From: Pseudovibrio ascidiaceicola
GTDB lineage: Bacteria; Pseudomonadota; Alphaproteobacteria; Rhizobiales; Stappiaceae
DNA: 64,000 bases
NCBI RefSeq assembly: GCF_900114245.1
Contig: NZ_FOSK01000008.1
Span: 162,994 to 226,993, forward strand
Direction of reading: 5' to 3'
The position numbers were made by a program, and so were the translations under genes. Position 1 is the stretch's first letter, and every line of letters starts with the position of its first letter. Shown one piece after another: positions 36,601 through 44,278 of the stretch. The notes under the pieces were generated by a model, which saw only the letters and a list, made by a program, of their open reading frames with translations, ran no database searches and had not been told where the DNA came from.

Positions 36601-36816
36601 GATATGGCAGGCACGTTTGTTCCAGCCTATGCTTTGAACAACCTGTTTGCAAAGCTGCCGGTGATCGGTCTTATTCTTGGTGGGGGCTCTTCTGATGAAG
36701 GGTTGTTTGGCGTGACCTATAAGCTGGACGGCACCTTTGAGAAGCCTAAGTTCCAGGTCAATCCGGTCTCTGCGATTGCGCCGGGTGTGTTCCGCCGCAT
36801 CTTTGAATTTAAGTAG
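33643..36816 (+). CDS. Large AsmA-like / DUF3971 protein (start uncertain)
   Basis: A 1057-residue protein mostly made of repeated beta-strands, ending with the conserved AsmA-like tail (LPVIGLILGGGSSDEGLFGV, then FKPKFQVNP-like sequence). The AsmA/YhdP/TamB relatives bridge the periplasm and move phospholipids. The frame stays open upstream to a stop at 33442; it encodes RRFKRRVIWGVVCVFLFFAFGFGGYRV just before the GTG at 33643, a clear positively charged membrane anchor. No ATG, GTG or TTG exists there, so the true start may be a rare ATT (33511) or CTG (33514) behind AGGGAA. It overlaps the convergent methyltransferase gene by 8 bp. Confidence 0.85.
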   Translation: MMSGPFSVPYLVDWAIKQFESKALNVTVGSAQFDLFGENGSRILLEDSLIRIKGRTAATVLLPRAEIGINLSGLLTGDLEITSVALERPSATIKLASGSEPLPRVQNRVVAIDKFSVIAVEELKRWHLEKVAIEYGRLVINAQGEEFVADGIDANAVLLDDLSFAVNAKIVGREGDWSWDLKRTVTPETGARNISVNLRDASLRDLLPTHSFARDDKLANTRLFVEANAELWATGEFVGADMNVRTSPIFIRTAPDNSITIDEAFLDLNLQRDNPDIVIGRSYLRRKNTRVVFGGVVQPPVTEGAEWSYSLGSREIVLAPADVKSPPLLFPDAYASGTFDPTNSLISIERARAVGLDADINVAGSFYYGKPGPSLALSVYSPSLSFGEVLQVWPTVTAPKTRNWLIDHLGPGRVDNIALDLALGPEAFDGDRSTPAWQGDGLTASFDVIDGSVKALKTLPMVRDLTGAGKIENEDFTISGSNGHFRMQDGNIVKVPEVQFGIKNIATPGALPAELSVLLTGRADDLGVLADAEPINALEGFSVVPADLSGMGEVRVEASFPLLKNLKVKDVEWRANLDLKDFTSKAKISGQTIENANLTVQADTKQTQISGKGKLNGFQSEIDLSTSRDGSGAEDRQGVTFVANAKDLTDYGVDLQGYVKGSVKVSYEDSGGAQVFELDLSKAAINVREVGWSKAPGVRATARFRVTKNGNARTLHNFSFLSEGVEVRGNLKIDGNGKLALADFSAFNLRPNDKAKMTIRPRRGGGYQVVMNADRFDGRALLDSFGADNAPVSAKRHRDLIAVDLTFRRLIGFRGVQAQNVRVDGLFRGESAVNLVVSGATSSRGQFNFTVGGEGKHRFAKGKLNNAGEFLRFMDLFPRMRGGSGRLDIQMPSDTNWAGQLTVNDFSITEDPAIKALKGIKPKEIRGTRNSEVYSAAVNSGEASFQKMRMQFSRNGDILNVSKGTLSGAIIGGTFSGDANLKSRQLDMAGTFVPAYALNNLFAKLPVIGLILGGGSSDEGLFGVTYKLDGTFEKPKFQVNPVSAIAPGVFRRIFEFK

Positions 36817-37570
36817 GTTTGAGAGGGAGGTAGGCTGCAAAGCGCATGCAAACGTAGTCTGCTTCCCAGCCTTTGCTTCTTGAGTAAAGCAGTGGTTTGA
36901 GGTGCTTAATTGTCTCTTTGTAAAATCGCTTTTTATGGGCCTCGCTCAGCTGCTCTGTAAGGCTGCTGGTGAATAGTTGCAACCATCCCTTCATTCCGGT
37001 TTCCAGCGGTGTCTTACGCTCTACTTCTGTATGGTAGGTAACTGAGAAACCTGCCTCTTTCAGCGCTCGCATATAAGTTTCCGGTGGTGGGAAAATCCAA
37101 GGGCTTTTGTAGGGACCGAAAGCGGGATTTTCGGCAAATACGTTTTCCATGGCAGATCGGATGATACGGCAGTTCCGGTCGCATCCCATCTCACCAACGA
37201 ACCGACCTCCCGGTTTGAGTGCCCTCACCACACCGCGAATGACGCCCTTGTAATCCTGCATCCAGTGGAGGGCGGCGTTGGAGAAAACTGCGTTGAACTC
37301 ATTGTCAAAATTGAGCTTCTCGCCTGAGATCAGGCAGGTTTTAATGCCTTTTTCATTTGCTTGTTGGAGCATGTCTTCGGCGGTGTCGACGCCAGTTACG
37401 ATTGCCCCTCGGCTTTGGATTTCCTCGGCTAATGTGCCTTCGCCACATCCCAGATCCAGAATGCTTTCTCCGGGTTGGACTGCGAGCAACTCAAGCGCAT
37501 CGTGTCCAAAATCCGCAACATAAGCTGCGTGCTTTAAGTATTGCTGTGCCTTCCAATCCTGCACCGCCAT
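36809..37570 (-). CDS. SAM-dependent methyltransferase (trans-aconitate methyltransferase-like)
   Basis: A 253-residue class I methyltransferase. Motif I is SILDLGCGEGTLAEEI, the acidic loop is VTGVDTAEDML, and post-motif FSNAALHWMQDYKGV resembles the Tam/BioC group, followed by LKPGGRFVGEMG. A lid helix near 125-150 could bind the substrate. I chose the ATG at 37570 because AGGAG lies eight bases upstream; the ORF extends to a GTG at 37600 without a site. The substrate is not predictable from sequence; Tam methylates trans-aconitate, BioC malonyl-ACP. The neighbours give no clue. Confidence 0.82.
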   Translation of the reverse strand: MAVQDWKAQQYLKHAAYVADFGHDALELLAVQPGESILDLGCGEGTLAEEIQSRGAIVTGVDTAEDMLQQANEKGIKTCLISGEKLNFDNEFNAVFSNAALHWMQDYKGVIRGVVRALKPGGRFVGEMGCDRNCRIIRSAMENVFAENPAFGPYKSPWIFPPPETYMRALKEAGFSVTYHTEVERKTPLETGMKGWLQLFTSSLTEQLSEAHKKRFYKETIKHLKPLLYSRSKGWEADYVCMRFAAYLPLKPT

Positions 37571-37675
37571 GAGGGCTGCTCCTGAATACGACAGAAGCAC
37601 TTTAGGTTATCCGGCCTAGTTCCAGGTGCAGCAGATCGGACGCAATTGCTTAAACTTGCAGTATTTGCGGGCAAA

Positions 37676-37703
37676 GAAAAAGCCGGGCGAAAGACCCGGC
37701 TTT
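37676..37703 (-). terminator. Rho-independent terminator after tyrS
   Basis: AAAGCCGGG (37679-37687) and CCCGGCTTT (37695-37703) pair perfectly; on the minus strand the stem is followed by TTTTTCTTT. Confidence 0.92.
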
Positions 37704-37729
37704 GTCAAAAACAGTGTGCTGTCAGATTG

Positions 37730-38983
37730 TTAGACTGGCTTTACAAGAACGTGTTTTTTCTTGCCGAGGGAAAGTTTGATCACGCCATCATCGGTCAGGT
37801 CTGCCTCGGTGATGGAGCGGTTGTGATCCTGCTCTGCCTTATCGTTGATGCGAACAGCGCCGCCTTTGATGTTGCGACGAACTTCTCCGTTGGACGTACA
37901 AAGGCCTGCGGTGACGAATGCGTTGAGGATGCCGAGGCCTTCTTTCAGTTCTGCAGCAGCAATCTCGATGGTTGGCAGGCCAGCGGCATTAGCGCCTTCT
38001 TCGAACGCCTTACGAGCGGTCTCAGCGGCTTTCTCGGCTTCTTCACGGCCATGGAGCAGGGCGGTGGCTTCGGTTGCCAGAACCTTCTTGGCTTCGTTGA
38101 TCTCAGCGCCTTCCATTCCTGCCAGACGTTTGATCTCGTCCATTGGCAAAATGGTGAAGAGTTTCAGGAACTTCTCGACGTCAGCATCTTCGGTGTTGCG
38201 CCAGAACTGCCAGTAATCGTAGGGGCTGAGCATGTCTGCGTTGAGCCATACTGCGCCTGCTGCGGTTTTGCCCATTTTCGCGCCAGATGCTGTGGTGAGC
38301 AACGGGGTGGTGAGGGCGAACAGTTCTTTGTCTGCTAGCCGGCGGCCAAGGTCCACGCCAGAGAGAATGTTACTCCACTGATCAGAGCCCCCCATCTGCA
38401 GGCGGCAGTCTGTGCGGCGATGGATTTCGAGGTAATCGTAACCTTGCAGAAGCATGTAGTTGAACTCGAGGAACGACAGGTGCTGCTCACGTTCCAGACG
38501 CAGGCGCACACTGTCGCGCTGGATCATCTGGTTGACGGAGAAGTAGCGGCCAACATCACGCAGGAAGTCCATGTAGTTGAGTTTGAGCAGCCAGTCGGCG
38601 TTGTCCATCATCATTGCATCAGATGGGCCGTCACCGAATTTCAAAAATTTTTCAAAGACTTGCTTGATGCCGTTTTTGTTGCCTTCGATGTCTTCATCGG
38701 TCAGAACTTTGCGGCTCTCGTCTTTACCGGTCGGGTCGCCAACGCGTGTTGTACCGCTTCCCATGAGGGTAATCGGTCGGTGGCCGGTCTTCTGGAACCA
38801 ATGCAGCATCATGATTTGTACAAGGGAGCCAACGTGCAGGCTGGAGGCTGTACAGTCAAAGCCAATATATGCGGTGACAGACTCTTTCGCACAAAGTTTG
38901 TCCAGGCCTTCGGCGTTAGAGAGTTGGTGCAGGAAGCCGCGTTCTTCCATTGTCCGCATAAATTCGGATTTATATGAGCTCAT
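37730..38983 (-). CDS. tyrS: Tyrosyl-tRNA synthetase
   Basis: A 417-residue class I synthetase that charges tRNA-Tyr. The HIGH-like motif is [11 protein letters not shown] (near 50), the KMSKS loop is [14 protein letters not shown] (near 245), and [34 protein letters not shown] residues form the tyrosine pocket ([12 protein letters not shown]). A C-terminal S4 RNA-binding domain (about 350-410: [20 protein letters not shown]) is present. The neighbour upstream is a VOC gene on the same strand, 192 bp away. Confidence 0.96.
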   Translation of the reverse strand: MSSYKSEFMRTMEERGFLHQLSNAEGLDKLCAKESVTAYIGFDCTASSLHVGSLVQIMMLHWFQKTGHRPITLMGSGTTRVGDPTGKDESRKVLTDEDIEGNKNGIKQVFEKFLKFGDGPSDAMMMDNADWLLKLNYMDFLRDVGRYFSVNQMIQRDSVRLRLEREQHLSFLEFNYMLLQGYDYLEIHRRTDCRLQMGGSDQWSNILSGVDLGRRLADKELFALTTPLLTTASGAKMGKTAAGAVWLNADMLSPYDYWQFWRNTEDADVEKFLKLFTILPMDEIKRLAGMEGAEINEAKKVLATEATALLHGREEAEKAAETARKAFEEGANAAGLPTIEIAAAELKEGLGILNAFVTAGLCTSNGEVRRNIKGGAVRINDKAEQDHNRSITEADLTDDGVIKLSLGKKKHVLVKPV

Positions 38984-39175
38984 TGGTCAAGCCTGTTCAA
39001 TTTACTGAGTATTTCAAGTTGAAAGGTCTATACCTGAGTTTTCAGCGGGATTCACTCGTTTTTTCAGGCAAAGCTCAAAAGCTGTGTTGGTGATTTGAGA
39101 TTGTGCGGAGAATTTGGTGTTTGAGTTTGTTGAGTGAATTCTCCGCGACGCAGATGTGTTTCCCTTGTGTTCTGT

Positions 39176-39559
39176 TCAGAGCGGAATACGGCCAAATTTC
39201 AAGAGGTTGCCGTGAGGGTCGTGGATGTAAAACTCTTCCATATCCCAAGGGCGTTTGGCGAGTGGTGTGAAGCGGGGTTCGCTCTTGCTGTCTTCCGGAA
39301 GTCCGAGTTTGCGATATTCTTCGTGAAGATCGGCGATAGGTCCTCCACGGAAATAAACGCTGCTGTTGTTGCACAAGTGCTTTTCTGTGGTGAGCCAGAA
39401 GTGGATTTCCAAGGTGTCTCTGCGCAGAATCAGAAAGTCGTCCTGTTCGTAAATGACGTTGGAAAAGCCGAGCTTGTCGGCGTAAAACGCCTTTGTTTCC
39501 TGAATGTTGAGGGATGGGAGCGTGGGGAGAAGTTCAATTGTGTCAGCTGCTGTAGTCAT
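39176..39559 (-). CDS. VOC family protein (bleomycin-resistance/glyoxalase-like)
   Basis: A 127-residue metal-binding-fold protein. The two beta-alpha-beta-beta-beta modules are recognisable: LPSLNIQETKAFYADKLGFS at the start and EFYIHDPHGNLLKFGRI at the end; FLILRRDTLEIHFWLTTE lies between. The ATG at 39559 is preferred (AGAGA a few bases upstream); an open frame to 39619 includes an upstream region that is better read as regulatory. Members bind and sequester bleomycin-like drugs or act as dioxygenases. The substrate is unknown. A 12-bp inverted repeat covers its ribosome-binding site. Confidence 0.8.
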   Translation of the reverse strand: MTTAADTIELLPTLPSLNIQETKAFYADKLGFSNVIYEQDDFLILRRDTLEIHFWLTTEKHLCNNSSVYFRGGPIADLHEEYRKLGLPEDSKSEPRFTPLAKRPWDMEEFYIHDPHGNLLKFGRIPL

Positions 39560-39564
39560 TGTTT

Positions 39565-39601
39565 TCTCTAAAATATGAATGTAATTAGTATATTTTAGAG
39601 A
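39565..39601. promoter_or_regulatory. Perfect 12-bp inverted repeat over the VOC ribosome-binding site
   Basis: TCTCTAAAATAT (39565-39576) and ATATTTTAGAGA (39590-39601) are exact reverse complements, 13 bases apart. On the minus strand the AGAGA Shine-Dalgarno-like bases belong to the repeat, six bases before the ATG. It could be a repressor operator or a translation-blocking hairpin. Confidence 0.6.
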
Positions 39602-39625
39602 GCGCAGGCTACATTGCAATGGCCA

Positions 39626-39668
39626 AAAGAAAACCCCGCGTCCTTCTCGAAGGTCTTAACGGGGTTTT
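39626..39668 (-). terminator. Terminator-like hairpin, minus strand
   Basis: AAAACCCCG (39630-39638) and CGGGGTTTT (39660-39668) form a 9-bp stem; on the minus strand it is followed by CTTTTGG. No gene ends here. Confidence 0.5.
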
Positions 39669-39767
39669 GCTTTTATAGTCGGATCGCCGCGATTTACCGT
39701 TTCAAGGCTATATGCTGGGGCGTTTGATATGATTTCCGCCCGTGTACGTCCGGGTTCGATCCGTGCT

Positions 39768-39808
39768 TACCGTCTGATGACGCTCAGTCGCTCAGGCCGT
39801 TTTTTAGT
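39768..39808 (+). terminator. Terminator-like hairpin with T-run, plus strand
   Basis: A stem of about nine pairs with one mismatch (ACCGTCTGA with TCAGGCCGT) is followed by TTTTT. Nothing annotated reads into it from the left; it may end a small RNA. Confidence 0.4.
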
Positions 39809-40118
39809 CTTGCTATATTGTAGCATCTTGCAGAGGGTCGTCATAAGTGCCGAATTGCCTTTATAAAAACCGTACAACATGCAGGTCCGGTGGAGTCATT
39901 GGCTCTCCTTTTGTTGACCTGTACCTAACTTAGGAACGCTTGGGTTTTCTTTCAAGGGATGGGGAGAAAAATAGTTAGTTCTGGTTTGCCGGAACCTGTG
40001 GGTTTTATCGAAAAACTTAAAGCAGCTGCACAACGTTTTGAAACGGGTGAACTGCTTTTGTTTTTGATTTTACGTCTCTTTATCCAAGCGCCTGTGTTCA
40101 CTTTCAGGCGATATACCT

Positions 40119-40152
40119 TAAAAAAAAGAAGGCGACCTTTGTTGGTCGCCTT
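40119..40152 (-). terminator. Strong terminator, minus strand, without cognate gene
   Basis: AAGGCGACC (40129-40137) and GGTCGCCTT (40144-40152) pair perfectly; eight A residues before the stem (40119-40127) are a T-run on the minus strand. No gene is seen upstream on that strand. Confidence 0.75.
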
Positions 40153-40459
40153 TAAAGGGTATGCGGGCCTAATCAGCACGGTCAGTTGCTGATAACCTTG
40201 CTGCACTTAAACGCAGTTTCGTGACGGGGTGATGACATACTTCCCTTGCGCTGTAATGTGCGTTGGTTTGCGTTCTTTTGTGTTTTTCCGCGTTGTTGTG
40301 TTGAGGTGGAACGCATCTTAGTATCGCCTGTGTCCGGGAGTTTTATGTGAGAAACTTAACGTCCTCGGATGGTCCCCAAGTTTTGGGTTAGTGCTTCTCC
40401 GTGTCGCGATATTTGAGGTGTTCTGTACAATCCTGAATGTCTCTATGAGGTGAGGTTGA

Positions 40460-41332
40460 GTGAAAAAAATTCTCTTACATATTGGAGCTCACAAGACGGC
40501 AACTTCGACGTTGCAGCAAACCGTCCTTAAAAAGTTTCCGGACAAGTTTCTTCACTATGATGATTATCGGCCCAGTGCATTTGATAACGGCTTCCGGTTT
40601 TTGACAGATGAGCAGGACCCGAAATTTTTGGCGCAATTGTTTAAACGTAGTTTTTCTCGGGAGGGCCAGTCGACGCTCAGAATGTCCCGAGAGCACTTAA
40701 TGGGGCGTGCTTTCTCTGCAAAGGGATTTTATCCAGAACTCTGGAGAGTACGAAAGCTGGTTGAGGTGTTAAATGAGGAAGGCATGAAAGTGCGTTTGTT
40801 GATGACGACGCGTCGGCGGTTTGATTTCATGATATCATTATATCTACAAAAACTCTCTGAGCCCAATGGACACCGCAACTTCCAGAATTTTGAGAATGTG
40901 GCAGTGACTGCCTCTTACGACTGGAGACAACTGGCGAAGGTATTGGAGGGGCTAGATGTAACCTATCTGCCTTATGAAGCAATAAAGCTGGAACGAGCGA
41001 TATTTGTTGCGCAAGTAAACTCGTTCTTCGAAATGGAAGCGGTTACAGCAGCAGATCTTGATCGAGTTTACAATCCGCGCGTCAATGCAGAGGGTTATGA
41101 GGTCTTAGCTAAGCTTGCTGAGATTAAGAATGAGGCAGCTAGAAAAATGCTCGTCAGGTATACGAAAACGCTTTTTCGTAAGGGGAAGAAGCCACATATT
41201 ATCTCTGAATATATTCGTGGTATTTATGAAAAGCACTTTCAAGATGGGGACCAGCAGTTTGCTAGAACGTATTTTCCTGAAGGGTTGAAACATATCTATC
41301 ATCAAGACAAGGAACTCACCCCAGTTGAGTGA
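40460..41332 (+). CDS. Sulfotransferase-like protein
   Basis: A 290-residue protein. The N-terminus reads KKILLHIGAHKTATSTLQQ, a P-loop of the kind that binds the 5'-phosphosulfate of PAPS in sulfotransferases (H/P-K-T-G/A-T-S/T-T/S-L-Q). A second conserved element, MSREHLMG, and a TTRRRFDFMISLYLQ segment fit the 3'-phosphate-binding region. The C-terminus IYEKHFQDGDQQFARTYFPEG also occurs in bacterial sulfotransferase-like proteins. The GTG start follows GAGG. It is an orphan: no glycosyltransferase or polysaccharide genes are adjacent. The substrate (for example a surface glycan) is open. Confidence 0.68.
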   Translation: MKKILLHIGAHKTATSTLQQTVLKKFPDKFLHYDDYRPSAFDNGFRFLTDEQDPKFLAQLFKRSFSREGQSTLRMSREHLMGRAFSAKGFYPELWRVRKLVEVLNEEGMKVRLLMTTRRRFDFMISLYLQKLSEPNGHRNFQNFENVAVTASYDWRQLAKVLEGLDVTYLPYEAIKLERAIFVAQVNSFFEMEAVTAADLDRVYNPRVNAEGYEVLAKLAEIKNEAARKMLVRYTKTLFRKGKKPHIISEYIRGIYEKHFQDGDQQFARTYFPEGLKHIYHQDKELTPVE

Positions 41333-41380
41333 TATGGTTTGTGTGAATGTAGCGTAACTGCGTTTGGCTCTTTACAAAAC

Positions 41381-41410
41381 AAAACCCCGACCGGAAACGA
41401 TCGGGGTTTT
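41381..41410. terminator. Bidirectional terminator between the sulfotransferase-like gene and glnA
   Basis: AAAACCCCGA (41381-41390) and TCGGGGTTTT (41401-41410). T-runs follow on both strands. Confidence 0.9.
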
Positions 41411-41441
41411 ATGGTGCCTAAATGATGGAACCGCTCTTTAA

Positions 41442-41490
41442 GGACGTATCCTGATCCGAAGTTTTGTCTGCACTCTTCGGGGGTACGTCC
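41442..41490 (-). other. Structured RNA element in the glnA 3' region
   Basis: GGACGTA (41442-41448) pairs with TACGTCC (41484-41490); inside, CCGAAG pairs with CTTCGG. The two-part hairpin lies 33-82 bases after the glnA stop and before the terminator, so it would be in the glnA 3' UTR (minus strand). Confidence 0.5.
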
Positions 41491-41523
41491 TGTGCATTGG
41501 AGTTCGAGCGGCGCCTTCAAAAC

Positions 41524-42933
41524 TTAGACTGAGTAGTACATGTCGAACTCAACTGGGTGAGGGGTCATGTCTGTGCGCATGACTTCTTCCATCTTCAGTT
41601 CGATGTATGCGTCGATCTGGTCGTCATCGAACACGCCGCCTGCTTTGAGGTACTCACGGTCTGCATCGAGGCATTCCAGAGCTTCACGCAGAGATGCTGC
41701 AACAGTTGGGATCTCGGAGAGTTCTTCTGCTGGCAGATCATACAGGTTCTTATCCATTGCATCACCAGGATGGATCTTGTTCTTGATGCCATCAAGGCCA
41801 GCCATCAGCTGTGCAGCAAACGCCAGGTATGGGTTTGCGGAAGGATCCGGGAAGCGAACTTCAACGCGCTTGCCCTTTGGAGAAGATGTGAATGGAATAC
41901 GGCAGGATGCAGAACGGTTCTGGGAAGAGTAAGCCAGAAGAACTGGAGCCTCGTAGCCCGGTACCAGACGCTTGTAGGAGTTGGTAGAAGCGTTGGTGAA
42001 TGCGTTCAGAGATTTCGCATGCTTCAGGATACCGCCGATGAAGTACAGAGCAGTCTCGGACAGGTCAGCGTACTGGCTGCCAGCAAAGGTTGGCTTGCCG
42101 TCTTCCCAGATGGAGAAGTGGCAGTGCATGCCGGTGCCGTTGTCGCCGAAGACTGGCTTAGGCATGAAGGTTGAGGACTTGCCATAAGCGTGTGCAACTT
42201 GGTGAACCACGTACTTGTAGATCTGCATGTGGTCAGCACAGGTTGTCAGGGTCTGGAACTGCATGCCGAGTTCGTGCTGAGCAGCTGCCACTTCGTGGTG
42301 GTGCTTTTCAACTTTAACGCCCATGTCAGACATGACGGTCAGCATTTCAGAGCGAATGTCCTGCGCGCTGTCAATTGGTGGTACTGGGAAGTAGCCGCCT
42401 TTTGTGCGTGGACGGTGACCGAGGTTACCGGATTCGTATTCGCTGTCCATGTTGGATGGCAGTTCGGAGCAATCCAGCTTGAAGCCGGTGTTGTATGGGT
42501 CTGCTGCAAAGCGAACGTCGTCGAAGATGAAGAATTCAGCTTCCGGGCCAACGAATACGGTGTCACCAGCGCCACATGCTTTTACATAGGCTTCTGCGCG
42601 CTTAGCTGTCATGCGTGGGTCACGGTTGTAACCTTCGCCTGTGCGTGGGTCGAGAACGTCACAGAAGATGGACATGGTGGACTGCGCGAAGAATGGGTCG
42701 ATATGAGCTGTTTCCGGATCTGGCATCAGCATCATGTCGGATTCGTTGATTGCTTTCCAACCACCGATAGAAGAACCGTCAAATGCGACGCCCTCTGCGA
42801 ACATGTCTTCGTTCACCTGGGAGATATCCATGGTGACGTGCTGCAGCTTGCCGCGCGGATCAGAAAAACGAAGATCTACGAACTTTACGTCTTTTTCCTG
42901 GATTTCTTTCAAGACATCAGCGGAGGTTGTCAT
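41524..42933 (-). CDS. glnA: Glutamine synthetase, type I
   Basis: A 469-residue enzyme making glutamine from glutamate, ammonia and ATP as a dodecamer. Signatures: [15 protein letters not shown], the ATP site [18 protein letters not shown], and [20 protein letters not shown] with the substrate residues. The adenylylation tyrosine is Y398 in [10 protein letters not shown], so it belongs to the GS-I-beta type switched off by GlnE. It follows glnB by 121 bp on the same strand, and both are probably driven by the sigma-54 promoter in front of glnB, possibly with its own promoter too. Confidence 0.97.
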   Translation of the reverse strand: MTTSADVLKEIQEKDVKFVDLRFSDPRGKLQHVTMDISQVNEDMFAEGVAFDGSSIGGWKAINESDMMLMPDPETAHIDPFFAQSTMSIFCDVLDPRTGEGYNRDPRMTAKRAEAYVKACGAGDTVFVGPEAEFFIFDDVRFAADPYNTGFKLDCSELPSNMDSEYESGNLGHRPRTKGGYFPVPPIDSAQDIRSEMLTVMSDMGVKVEKHHHEVAAAQHELGMQFQTLTTCADHMQIYKYVVHQVAHAYGKSSTFMPKPVFGDNGTGMHCHFSIWEDGKPTFAGSQYADLSETALYFIGGILKHAKSLNAFTNASTNSYKRLVPGYEAPVLLAYSSQNRSASCRIPFTSSPKGKRVEVRFPDPSANPYLAFAAQLMAGLDGIKNKIHPGDAMDKNLYDLPAEELSEIPTVAASLREALECLDADREYLKAGGVFDDDQIDAYIELKMEEVMRTDMTPHPVEFDMYYSV

Positions 42934-43054
42934 AACTTCCTATTCCTCTTATTAAAATCGCCAGTGGCGCAGTGTTGTAAACTGGAAGACCAAGCGCGTG
43001 GGGTCGTTGCCCCTAAATCATTCAGTCTTCGTGATTTCCTAGTGGTACTCAGAG

Positions 43055-43450
<396 letters not shown>

Positions 43451-43509
43451 TTAAAAATGATCAGCGCGTGTGCAGAAAGTTCGCGATTCAAAACTTACGG
43501 AAATATGAA

Positions 43510-43525
43510 TGCAGAAACCGTGCCA
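43510..43525 (-). promoter_or_regulatory. Sigma-54 (-24/-12) promoter of glnB-glnA
   Basis: On the minus strand TGGCAC-GGTTT-CTGCA, with GG and GC separated by ten bases, matches the RpoN consensus with one mismatch. It is 117 bp before the glnB start, the expected place for a nitrogen-controlled promoter. Confidence 0.8.
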
Positions 43526-43799
43526 GTTTTGAAATTTTCTTAAAAAGCCGCGAAAGCGGGCAGTTTGGTCCCTTAATAATAATGGGCAACTGCATCTGAA
43601 ATATATCTGGTGCACAAACACTGCGCATAATGGTTAAAAAATAGGCAGTGTACCTTTTGTTCATCTCGCCTGAAACTAGGTGTTGGTTCCTTGTGCAAGG
43701 CAGGGTTATGGTTGTGTCAGCAAAAGCTGTTGCAGTTTTTGTGTGTTCCTATGGAAGCTGGCTGTCAGTTTTTTGGGCGCGCGTTTAAAGGAGCGAGTG

Positions 43800-44249
43800 A
43801 TGAGGTTGGTTTCTCTCGACCATGTCGTGCTTACCGTTCATGATGTTGAACGTACCAGTCGTTTTTATCAGGATGTGCTGGGTATGGAGGAGATCATATT
43901 CGGAGGCGGGCGGAGGGCTCTGCATTTCGGTCATCAGAAGATCAACCTTCAGCCCACTGATGTGGACCATTCTCCCATAGCGCAGGAACAGGTGCCCGGG
44001 ACGGCGGATCTTTGCTTTCTGGTTGAGAGCCTGGATTCGGCGATTGCGCGGCTGAGTGCGGCCTCCGTGACGATTGTGGAGGGGCCTGTTTTCCGTACAG
44101 GTGCCAGTTCGCCGATCCTGTCTGTCTATATTCGCGATCCTGATGGCAACCTGATTGAGCTTTCGCAGCCTCAGGATGTGGTGATTGCCAGTGATGAGCG
44201 GGAGATTGCCAAGAAGGCGAAGAAGAAGCCGCCAAAGTCCAATAGCTAG
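43800..44249 (+). CDS. VOC family protein (glyoxalase/dioxygenase fold)
   Basis: A 149-residue protein. RLVSLDHVVLTVHDVERTSRFYQ is the classical first module of the vicinal oxygen chelate fold; SVYIRDPDGNLIELSQP is the second, with the last Glu being a likely metal ligand (with the first-module His). The C-terminal tail is lysine-rich (KKAKKKPP). GGAG lies just before the ATG at 43800; an open frame from 43680 has no site and an unlikely sequence. Substrate is unknown. It lies between glnB and the kinase genes and converges with kinase gene 44279. Confidence 0.85.
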   Translation: MRLVSLDHVVLTVHDVERTSRFYQDVLGMEEIIFGGGRRALHFGHQKINLQPTDVDHSPIAQEQVPGTADLCFLVESLDSAIARLSAASVTIVEGPVFRTGASSPILSVYIRDPDGNLIELSQPQDVVIASDEREIAKKAKKKPPKSNS

Positions 44250-44278
44250 AGGATTTTGTGAGAGTTGGTCCTGCTAGC

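Larger units (their letters stand above)
39602..40459. other. 860-bp gene-poor block with several hairpins
   Basis: No convincing protein gene. It holds a minus-oriented terminator-like hairpin at 39626-39668, a possible plus-oriented terminator-like structure at 39768-39808, and a strong minus-oriented one at 40119-40152. The two or three signals without cognate genes suggest small RNAs or the scars of deleted genes. Confidence 0.5.

Noticed and set aside
39952..40206. Overlapping frames on both strands (84 and 77 residues)
   Set aside because: Both run through a strong terminator hairpin at 40119-40152 and have no protein-like features.
43591..43614. Possible NtrC site (TGCATC...GGTGCA)
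   Set aside because: The half-sites are 12 bases apart rather than the usual 5, so it is a weak match; kept out as a feature.
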